5,114 bases of DNA, from assembly GCA_002711555.1 (NCBI GenBank), contig PARQ01000007.1, positions 152,871 through 157,984 of the forward strand. The letters run 5' to 3'. Origin of the DNA: Rhodospirillaceae bacterium (lineage in GTDB: Bacteria; Pseudomonadota; Alphaproteobacteria; UBA8366). The notes beneath the pieces are model-generated. The model was not told the origin of the DNA, did not search any database, and saw only the letters and a list, made by a program, of their open reading frames with translations. A program made the translations under genes and the position numbers. Positions 1 to 5,114 of the stretch are shown here, piece by piece. Each line of letters begins with the position of its first letter. Positions within the stretch are counted from its first letter, which is position 1.

Positions 1-479
1 CCGTTACATATTTCGCGGAGACGCTTATTGTCGACAAATTCCACAATTGAATCATGAAACCTTCGGTTGATCCTGTAGTACTCCTGAAAGTCTTCAACAG
101 CAGCCGCTCTTGTCATTTCCTCCACCATTCCGCTTAGCAATTCCATTTCTCGGTCAGTAATGCGCGCAGCAAGCAATTGCCCCGCTAATCTCATCAATGA
201 GGCACGCAAGACATAAAGATCTTTTGCTTCCTCTTTTGATACGACGCGCACAAAACAACCGCGATTAACGATGAATTCGAGCAATCCAGCTTTAACCAAC
301 GCGCTACACGCTTCTCTGATTGGCCCGCGGCTAACCCCCATCTCAGCAGCCATAGAGTTTTCATTTATGCGGTCGCCAGGCGCAATATCGCCGTCTACAA
401 TGCGACGCTCAACCTCAGCCTGCACCACATTGGCTAAAGACTTCGGCCTGATTAACTTGAGTTTTGGATTCACTGTCAT
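1..479 (-). CDS. GntR-family transcriptional regulator, FCD (FadR) subfamily, partial
   Basis: Reading the minus strand from the ATG at 479-477 gives an open frame of 159 codons that runs off the left edge; about 60-80 C-terminal residues are missing by comparison with usual 220-240 aa family members. Residues about 12-80 form the winged helix-turn-helix: INENSMAAEMGVS, then SRGPIREAC (residues 50-58, the family's SRxPVREA recognition-helix signature with Arg51 and Arg55), then the wing around NRGCFVRVV (72-80). From about residue 84 the FCD ligand-binding domain begins, with LYVLRASLMRLAGQLLAAR and the metal-site segment NRRFHD (138-143). Asn138 occupies the place where many FCD proteins have Asp; His142 is kept. 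The protein is inferred to be a cytoplasmic, dimeric regulator that binds an acid or CoA-ester ligand. It is divergent from the acyl-CoA operon and so is its likely local regulator, probably also autoregulatory. No strong Shine-Dalgarno sequence precedes the start. The family call is firm; the ligand is unknown. Confidence 0.93.
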   Translation of the reverse strand, partial: MTVNPKLKLIRPKSLANVVQAEVERRIVDGDIAPGDRINENSMAAEMGVSRGPIREACSALVKAGLLEFIVNRGCFVRVVSKEEAKDLYVLRASLMRLAGQLLAARITDREMELLSGMVEEMTRAAAVEDFQEYYRINRRFHDSIVEFVDNKRLREICN

Positions 480-483
480 GGTA

Positions 484-522
484 TGTTGACTACACTCATC
501 TTATAGTGCGTTATTGTCAACA
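484..522. repeat. Inverted repeat with 7-bp arms flanking the regulator's 5' leader
   Basis: TGTTGAC at 484-490 is the exact reverse complement of GTCAACA at 516-522, with 25 bp between arms. The arm centres are 32 bp apart, close to three helical turns, so two dimers bound on the same DNA face is one possible reading. The right arm is inside the candidate operator at 513-524; the left arm lacks the full ATTGT/ACAAT palindrome. A 7-bp match could also be chance in an AT-rich region. Confidence 0.35.
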
Positions 523-524
523 AT
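513..524. promoter_or_regulatory. Candidate GntR/FCD operator
   Basis: The 12 bases ATTGTCAACAAT form a palindrome with perfect 5-bp half-sites (ATTGT and ACAAT) around a 2-bp centre. FCD-type GntR regulators typically bind short palindromes with a GT...AC core such as TNGTNNNACNA or close variants, so both shape and core fit. The site lies 34 bp upstream of the regulator's start codon and about 220 bp upstream of the acyl-CoA dehydrogenase start, a good position for autoregulation. Part of it (GTCAACA, 516-522) recurs in inverted orientation at 484-490. Assignment is by pattern and position only. Confidence 0.4.
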
Positions 525-726
525 TTTGTATATATATCTGTTCCTGAAGCATTTTTCACCTACTCCGATGCATAATCCTACTGTCAGCCCTGTTAAGGGT
601 AATTTCTGAGACACACCATTGCAGAAAAATATCGATTTGCGTAAGTTTGTGAAAGAATTGTTAAATTAAAGGGAATATAACATTGATCTTCAGTCGCACT
701 GTCCTTGTGACATAGGCGGTAGCTAA

Positions 727-731
727 AAGGA
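727..731 (+). promoter_or_regulatory. Weak ribosome binding site of first acyl-CoA dehydrogenase
   Basis: AAGGA lies 12 bases before the ATG at 744, a longer gap than the usual 5-9. It is the only purine-rich Shine-Dalgarno-like stretch near that start. The start choice is supported mainly by the ordinary ACAD N-terminal helix beginning shortly after it. Confidence 0.45.
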
Positions 732-743
732 AAATCCAACGCA

Positions 744-1802
744 ATGACCGGATCGGATAATATTATCATCAACACTACCGCAAAAATTCTTAACGACCTT
801 TGCGACCCCCAAACTATCAATAATTCAAACGACGAAAAATGGAAATCAATTCTATGGAGTGCGTTAGAGGAAAATGGCTTAACTCGAGCATGGGTTCCGG
901 AGAAATTTAATGGCGTGGGAGCTGATGTAGCTGACGGATTTGAGATACTTCGTATTGCAGGGCAGTTTGCTATCCCCGTGCCAATCGCAGAGACGTTATT
1001 AGCCGGTTGGCTATTGTCGGAGACAGGTCTCAATGTACCGGACGGCATGTTAAGTATTGCTCCGGTCAACCAACATGACACCGTTACACTAAATGACAAC
1101 GATACCCTTTCAGGCACCGTCCATCAAATCCCATTTGGGCGCGATGTTGCACAGGTTGTTGTTCTTGCAGAAAGAAATGATCAACCATTCTTAGCATTAG
1201 TAAATCGTGAAGACTGCATTCTTCAACAGTATGACAGCCATGCTTCGGAACCTCGCGATACAATTGATTTCAATCGAGTATCGCCGGTTCAATGTGTGGA
1301 AACCAAACTCACACGAGATCATTTATTACGCATGGGTGCAGCAATTCGTTGTTCGGAAATGGGCGGAGCTCTGCAACATATTCTCAATATTGCCGTTCAA
1401 TATTCAAAAGAGAGAGAAGCCTTCGGACGTCCCATCTCAAAGTTTCAAGCGGTGCAACACAATTTGGCTCAGCTAGCCGGAGAGGCTGCCGCCGCAGTCT
1501 CAGCCGCTTCTTCTGCAGCGGACACAATAAATAGTGGGGACGGTTTTAATGACGCAGGTTTTCTTGAAATTGCCAGCGCAAAAATACGAGCTGGGGAAGC
1601 TGCAGGAAAGGGAGCAGCCATTGGACATCAAGTCCACGGCGCTATCGGCTATACAACTGAACATATTTTGCACCGCTATACCCAAAGACTTTGGAGTTGG
1701 CGTGACGACTTTGGTGGTGAAAGTGTCTGGGCTGTCGCCCTTGGAGAATTTGTAGCGGCAAATGGGGCTGACCAATTATGGCCCACAATCGCCGCCCGCT
1801 AA
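744..1802 (+). CDS. Acyl-CoA dehydrogenase, probable subunit of a heteromeric enzyme (352 aa)
   Basis: This is an acyl-CoA dehydrogenase family protein, inferred to take part in FAD-dependent alpha,beta-desaturation of an acyl-CoA in the cytoplasm. The N-terminal helical domain covers about 1-105, with the family-like AWVPEKFNGVG (49-59; usual pattern P..YGG.G). The middle beta domain (about 105-185) is diverged: the usual flavin-contacting [TS]EP..GSD motif is absent, and a polar stretch, HDTVTLNDNDTLSG (111-124), lies near its start. The C-terminal helical domain is well conserved. It has YSKEREAFGRPISKFQAVQH (220-239), whose Arg and Gln belong to the segment that binds FAD across the subunit interface, and then GHQVHGAIGYTTEH (294-307). 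At the tail, WRDDFGGES (319-327) replaces the classical YEGT-type catalytic-Glu loop. The length is short for the family (about 380-400). With the next gene it probably forms one alpha2beta2 enzyme. It ends 23 bp before that gene. Family call is firm; substrate unknown. Confidence 0.93.
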   Translation: MTGSDNIIINTTAKILNDLCDPQTINNSNDEKWKSILWSALEENGLTRAWVPEKFNGVGADVADGFEILRIAGQFAIPVPIAETLLAGWLLSETGLNVPDGMLSIAPVNQHDTVTLNDNDTLSGTVHQIPFGRDVAQVVVLAERNDQPFLALVNREDCILQQYDSHASEPRDTIDFNRVSPVQCVETKLTRDHLLRMGAAIRCSEMGGALQHILNIAVQYSKEREAFGRPISKFQAVQHNLAQLAGEAAAAVSAASSAADTINSGDGFNDAGFLEIASAKIRAGEAAGKGAAIGHQVHGAIGYTTEHILHRYTQRLWSWRDDFGGESVWAVALGEFVAANGADQLWPTIAAR

Positions 1803-1813
1803 ATAATGATTGT

Positions 1814-1818
1814 GAGGA
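1814..1818 (+). promoter_or_regulatory. Ribosome binding site deciding the second dehydrogenase start
   Basis: GAGGA sits 7 bases before the ATG at 1826. This well-placed Shine-Dalgarno sequence selects that start over an in-frame ATG at 1778, which lies inside the preceding gene and would add 16 residues unlike the ACAD N-terminus. Confidence 0.8.
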
Positions 1819-1825
1819 ACATACC

Positions 1826-2989
1826 ATGTCTGTGAATATACGATTCGACCCTATTCGACTTCCAAAAATATGTCAGGATTTACGCCATGAAGTGCGCGAC
1901 TTCCTTAACGAAGAGGAAGCTGCCGGCACATTTGATCGACGAGAAAATGCAATGGGAGGAATCTTCAATAAAGAGTTCAGCCGTAAAGTTGGAGCTAAAG
2001 GTTGGATTGGAATGTCATGGCCAAAAAAGTATGGTGGCCATGAGCGCACCTTTCTCGAACGTTATGTGGTTACTGAAGAAATGCGGGTTGCTAATGCGCC
2101 TGTGCGTGGTCATTTTACTGCAGACCGTCAGAGTGGACCTATTATTTTAAAATTGGCGGACGAAGATATTAAGGCAGATATTTTGCCACGCATAGCCGCC
2201 GGCGAATGTACGTTTTGTATTGGCATGAGCGAGCCCTCAAATGGATCGGACCTTTTCGCCGCTCGTGTCAAGGCGACCAAAGCTGATGGCGGATGGCTCA
2301 TAAATGGCAGTAAAATATGGACCAGTTACGCCCACCTAGCAGATTACATGATAGCATTATTTCGCACCTCACCATGTACAAAGGAGAACCGCCGCCATGG
2401 GCTAACTAATTTCCTTGTTGATATGAAAAACTTCAATGATATTAAAATAAACCCAGTGGTGAATCTTCGAGGACAACACGAGTTCAATGAGGTGGTTTTT
2501 GAAGACACCTTCATTCCTGACCAGTATGTGCTCGGGGAAATTGACGGAGCTTGGAAGCAAGCTACAAGCGAGCTTGCATACGAGCGGAGCGGGCCTGAAC
2601 GTTTTTTAGAAACCTCTTATGTATTATTTGAATTAGCGCAGGTACTCGGGACTCAGCCGGACTCTCGAGCAGCTGAAGGCCTAGGTCGTCTGGTCGCTGG
2701 CTTGCACACACTTAGACGGATGTCAGTTTCAGTAAATGGAATGCTACAGGCAGGCGAAGAGCCAACGATTCAAGGCTCACTAGTAAAAGATCTTGGCACC
2801 ATTTGGGAACAGGAGCTTCCAGCCAAGGCGCGTGACCTAGCGACATTCGTGCCACCGGATGATAGCAATCGCGCTTCATTCGATGCATTGTTGAATTACG
2901 GCATTCAGGTTGCTCCAAAACTCACCATACAAGGCGGCACAACTGAAGTGCTGCGGGGGATCATTGCTCGTGGTTTAGGACTTCGTTAA
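1826..2989 (+). CDS. Acyl-CoA dehydrogenase, probable flavin-motif and catalytic subunit (387 aa)
   Basis: This is a second acyl-CoA dehydrogenase family protein of normal length. The N-terminal helical domain (about 1-125) contains GWIGMSWPKKYGG (59-71), the family's G..G..WP..YGG signature. The middle beta domain has GMSEPSNGSD (133-142), the flavin-contacting motif, and KIWTS (163-167), whose Trp-Thr/Ser pair packs on the flavin in homologues. ELAYERSGPER (249-259) follows; Glu253 lies where isovaleryl-CoA-type dehydrogenases carry the catalytic base, so it is the candidate base. The C-terminal domain ends in IQGGTTEVLRGIIARGLGLR (368-387). It lacks the R..FG.PI..FQ segment and the GxxGY segment that the preceding protein has. 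The two proteins therefore look complementary rather than redundant, and probably share one FAD site per heterodimer. A downstream synthetase gene follows after 9 bp, suggesting co-transcription. The role in a particular catabolic pathway is inference; the substrate is not visible. Confidence 0.94.
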   Translation: MSVNIRFDPIRLPKICQDLRHEVRDFLNEEEAAGTFDRRENAMGGIFNKEFSRKVGAKGWIGMSWPKKYGGHERTFLERYVVTEEMRVANAPVRGHFTADRQSGPIILKLADEDIKADILPRIAAGECTFCIGMSEPSNGSDLFAARVKATKADGGWLINGSKIWTSYAHLADYMIALFRTSPCTKENRRHGLTNFLVDMKNFNDIKINPVVNLRGQHEFNEVVFEDTFIPDQYVLGEIDGAWKQATSELAYERSGPERFLETSYVLFELAQVLGTQPDSRAAEGLGRLVAGLHTLRRMSVSVNGMLQAGEEPTIQGSLVKDLGTIWEQELPAKARDLATFVPPDDSNRASFDALLNYGIQVAPKLTIQGGTTEVLRGIIARGLGLR

Positions 2990-2998
2990 GCGAGAACT

Positions 2999-5114
2999 AT
3001 GCCCGATATAAATGCTCTGCTCAATCCAACAACCGTAGCCGTAGTTGGGGCTTCGAATAATAAGTCCATTATTCGCGGTCGTGCCATGGAAGTTTTACTA
3101 AGTCACCCCTTCAAGGGGAGAATTTATCCTATCAGTAGAAGTGCCCAACAAATCCAAGGATTAAAGGCCTTCAGTTCAGTAGAATTAGTGCCCGAACAGA
3201 TTGATCTTGCTCTCATTATAATTCCGGCAGAGTTTATACTAGAGGAATTGGAACGTTGCGGCAATTCTGGTGTAAAAGCAGCACAAATTATAACATCGGG
3301 TTTTGCTGAAGGGGGAGGTCGTAAGGGTAAAAAGCTCCAGTTAAAAATAAGCGAAATAGCAAATAAATTTGACATGGCTATAAGCGGTCCGAACTCCGAG
3401 GGTTTTGCCAACACATTAAAATTTCTTTGTCCCACCTTTAGCCCTGCAGTTGCCGAGACTAGCAACAGTTTGACTCCTGAGTATCGAAAAAGTGGATTTG
3501 TAGCTGCTATTGCTCAGAGCGGTGGCTCAGGGTTTGGGCTCTATGATCAAGGACGCCCAAATGAGCTTCCTTTCAGCTACGTGATTACCACAGGAAATGA
3601 AGCTGCACTTGAGACCTTTCATTTTGTGGATTACTTACTCGATGAGGGGAAGACAGATGCTTTCTTGTTGTTTCTCGAGGATGTAAAAACACCAGCTCTA
3701 TTCGAACAAACCGCGGAGAAGGCTCTTCGCGCCGGCAAACCAATTATACTAACAAAAATAGGAAAATCGGAGGCCGGCCGCCGAGCTGCCCAATCTCACA
3801 CCGGGGCGATGACAGGAACTTATGATGCTTACAAAGCAATGTTCCAACGATACGGTATTATAGAAGGCAAAGACCGCGAAGAGATGTGCGACATTGCGGC
3901 AGGATTCTCTCATTTTGGCAGTCGTCTGCCGCTAGGCAAAAGAGTAGGTATTTGTTCCGGTTCTGGCGGATCGGCTGGTTGGATGGCGGAGACATGCACA
4001 GCCATAGGCCTTGAAGTTCCGTTACTCGATGATGCAACCCGTAATAAAATTGACTCCCACCTGCCTCATTACGCAACCTCACAAAATCCAGTAGATGCAA
4101 CTGCAGGGTCTATTCGTAAAATTGGCTACAGTGTTTTAGGAGAGTGGGTTTCAAGGTCGCCAGTAGTCGATTCAATAATCATCGTCACTTCAGCTCGTCA
4201 TGCCCACTCTTTCTCAGGAGAGGGCGATCATTTGGCAAGAATAGCACGGGAGGCAAAAAAACCAATTATGATGTGCACTTATACATCGCCGAGCCCCGAG
4301 TCTACTTTGATGTTTAATAAAGCAGGCTATCCATTTTTTACGAATATGCCAAACTGTGCAAGAACTGTCAGAGAAATGGCAGACTATAAGATTTTGCGGG
4401 ACGCATTCCTCAAGGTCCCAGAAATCCGAACTTCAAACCCCGCTCGGGAGCAAGCCGTACGAAAAGCATGCGCCAATCAATGTGGAGTTTTGACAGAGTA
4501 TGAAACGGGTAAAATATTAGGCCATTACGACATAGACCTTGGAGGTGGAGGTTTAGCAAAATCCGCCGAAGATGCTATTGCAATTGCCAAAGAAATTGCA
4601 GGGCCCGTTGCATTGAAAGTGCAGTCACCCAACATCCCACATAAGTCTGATGTGGGCGGAGTGATCTTAAACCTGGAAACTCAAACCGAAATTAAGGATT
4701 CTTTTAGTAAAATCCTCTCATCTGCCAAGCAACATTGCCCGAGTGCAGATCTGGATGGGGTTCTTGTAAAACCGATGGCAAAAGATGGCGTCGAGTTTAT
4801 CTTGGGTCTTAAACACGACGACGTTTTTGGAATGATGATGTTGGTTGGGCTAGGGGGTGTTTTTGTTGAAGTGCTTCAAGATAGAGTTGTTCTCCCCACA
4901 CCAATCTCAATAGATGAAGGACTTAGAGCACTTTCACAACTCAAGGGCAGTGCTATCCTGGACGGCGTGCGTGGTCGACCGACTGCGGATAAAATCGCGC
5001 TCGCCGAATTAATGGTCAAATTGAGCCACTTCGGCTCCGACTTTTCTGACATTATCGCAGAAATTGATCTTAATCCGGTAATTGTGCACGAAGAAGGGCA
5101 TGGTGTTACAATAG
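2999..5114 (+). CDS. Acyl-CoA synthetase, NDP(ADP)-forming, fused alpha-beta type; 3' end cut by window
   Basis: The frame is open for 705 codons to the right edge. The ending around INPLIV-type sequence (here DLNPVIVHEEGHG, 690-702) shows that only a few residues are missing. The family makes acyl-CoA from acid + CoA + ATP, releasing ADP and Pi through a phosphohistidine. Domains in order: a CoA-binding Rossmann domain (about 5-140; TTVAVVGASNN at 11-21); succinyl-CoA-ligase-like domains (about 165-460) with AQSGGSGFG (172-180) and SHTGAMTG (266-273), whose His267 is the expected phosphorylated residue; and an ATP-grasp beta-type domain (about 475-705) with SPNIPHKSDVGGV (543-555), where His548 matches the second histidine reported for archaeal ADP-forming acetyl-CoA synthetases, then MMLVGLGGVFVEVLQDR (613-629). 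GPNSEGF (130-136) replaces the more usual GPNCLG. The ATG is 9 bp after the preceding stop with only a weak GCGAG ahead of it, suggesting translational coupling. It probably activates the acid whose CoA ester feeds the two dehydrogenases; the substrate is unknown. Confidence 0.93.
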   Translation, partial: MPDINALLNPTTVAVVGASNNKSIIRGRAMEVLLSHPFKGRIYPISRSAQQIQGLKAFSSVELVPEQIDLALIIIPAEFILEELERCGNSGVKAAQIITSGFAEGGGRKGKKLQLKISEIANKFDMAISGPNSEGFANTLKFLCPTFSPAVAETSNSLTPEYRKSGFVAAIAQSGGSGFGLYDQGRPNELPFSYVITTGNEAALETFHFVDYLLDEGKTDAFLLFLEDVKTPALFEQTAEKALRAGKPIILTKIGKSEAGRRAAQSHTGAMTGTYDAYKAMFQRYGIIEGKDREEMCDIAAGFSHFGSRLPLGKRVGICSGSGGSAGWMAETCTAIGLEVPLLDDATRNKIDSHLPHYATSQNPVDATAGSIRKIGYSVLGEWVSRSPVVDSIIIVTSARHAHSFSGEGDHLARIAREAKKPIMMCTYTSPSPESTLMFNKAGYPFFTNMPNCARTVREMADYKILRDAFLKVPEIRTSNPAREQAVRKACANQCGVLTEYETGKILGHYDIDLGGGGLAKSAEDAIAIAKEIAGPVALKVQSPNIPHKSDVGGVILNLETQTEIKDSFSKILSSAKQHCPSADLDGVLVKPMAKDGVEFILGLKHDDVFGMMMLVGLGGVFVEVLQDRVVLPTPISIDEGLRALSQLKGSAILDGVRGRPTADKIALAELMVKLSHFGSDFSDIIAEIDLNPVIVHEEGHGVTI

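Larger units (their letters stand above)
480..743. promoter_or_regulatory. Divergent intergenic control region
   Basis: These 264 bp separate the start codons of the divergent regulator and the acyl-CoA operon, so promoters for both directions must lie here or just inside the regulator gene. The left part (about 480-540) is AT-rich and contains an inverted repeat with arms TGTTGAC (484-490) and GTCAACA (516-522), plus a TATATATA tract (529-536). The rest (540-743) is unremarkable apart from AT-rich patches at 656-681. I could not find a sigma-70 promoter with both boxes well matched at 16-18 bp spacing in either direction, so no promoter is called. No open reading frame with family similarity was seen in it. 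Confidence 0.6.

Noticed and set aside
271..489. Plus-strand open frame of 72 codons
   Set aside because: It is antisense to the GntR regulator, whose helix-turn-helix and FCD motifs are unambiguous.
500..520. Minus-strand TTGACA (520-515) and TATAAG (505-500) as a promoter for the regulator
   Set aside because: Each box looks good but they are only 9 bp apart, too close for a normal sigma-70 promoter; the TTGACA is better explained as part of the palindrome.
588..599. Small hairpin CCCT-GTTA-AGGG as a terminator or operator
   Set aside because: The stem is only 4 bp with no T-tract after it, so it is within chance expectation.
637..666. Possible sigma-70 promoter TTGCGT / TTAAAT with 18-bp spacing
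   Set aside because: Only 3 of 6 and 4 of 6 consensus matches in an AT-rich stretch; not distinguishable from background.
593..1117. Minus-strand open frame of 174 codons
   Set aside because: It lies mostly antisense to the first ACAD, has no recognisable domain, and its composition fits a shadow of the coding strand.
1778..1825. N-terminal extension of the second ACAD from an upstream ATG
   Set aside because: It overlaps the end of the first ACAD, has no Shine-Dalgarno sequence, and adds residues unlike the family; the ATG at 1826 has GAGGA 7 bases upstream.
3124..3465. Minus-strand open frame of 113 codons, and a similar one at 3858-4100
   Set aside because: Both are antisense to the acyl-CoA synthetase, which is intact and motif-rich across these stretches.
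4..5114. Search for CRISPR arrays, IS ends, tRNA genes, tandem repeats and frameshifts
   Set aside because: No spaced direct repeats, transposase motifs, tRNA-like cloverleaf or broken reading frames were noticed; all four genes read through in one frame within the window.

Overview
The window reads as a compact bacterial catabolic locus. A GntR-family regulator sits on the minus strand at the left edge and is divergent from a tightly packed plus-strand operon of three acyl-CoA genes. The base composition is moderate to AT-leaning by eye. The family content (FCD-type GntR regulator, paired acyl-CoA dehydrogenases, fused ADP-forming acyl-CoA synthetase) is common in Proteobacteria, including environmental Alphaproteobacteria. 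That assignment is an inference; no rRNA or other lineage marker is present.

Layout: 1-479 (minus) is the N-terminal 159 residues of a GntR/FCD transcription factor, cut by the window edge. 480-743 is the divergent intergenic region, with a candidate palindromic operator at 513-524. 744-1802 and 1826-2989 (plus) are two different acyl-CoA dehydrogenase (ACAD) subunits, 23 bp apart. 2999-5114 (plus) starts 9 bp later and is a fused alpha-beta NDP-forming acyl-CoA synthetase, missing only its last few residues at the right edge.

How they fit together: the synthetase would activate a carboxylic acid to its CoA thioester using ATP (ADP + Pi released). The ACAD pair would then introduce an alpha,beta double bond. 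The GntR regulator probably senses the acid or a CoA intermediate and controls both directions of transcription. The most informative observation is that the two ACADs are complementary. The first keeps the Arg-containing FAD segment and the glycine-rich C-terminal segment but has a degenerate middle domain. The second keeps the flavin-contacting middle-domain motif, a Glu-Arg pair where a catalytic base can lie, and a GGTTE tail, but lacks the segments kept by the first. This is the pattern expected of an obligate heteromeric (alpha2beta2) ACAD, as known from mycobacterial steroid side-chain degradation. The substrate cannot be read from the window. No mobile elements, RNA genes, CRISPR arrays or convincing terminators were seen.
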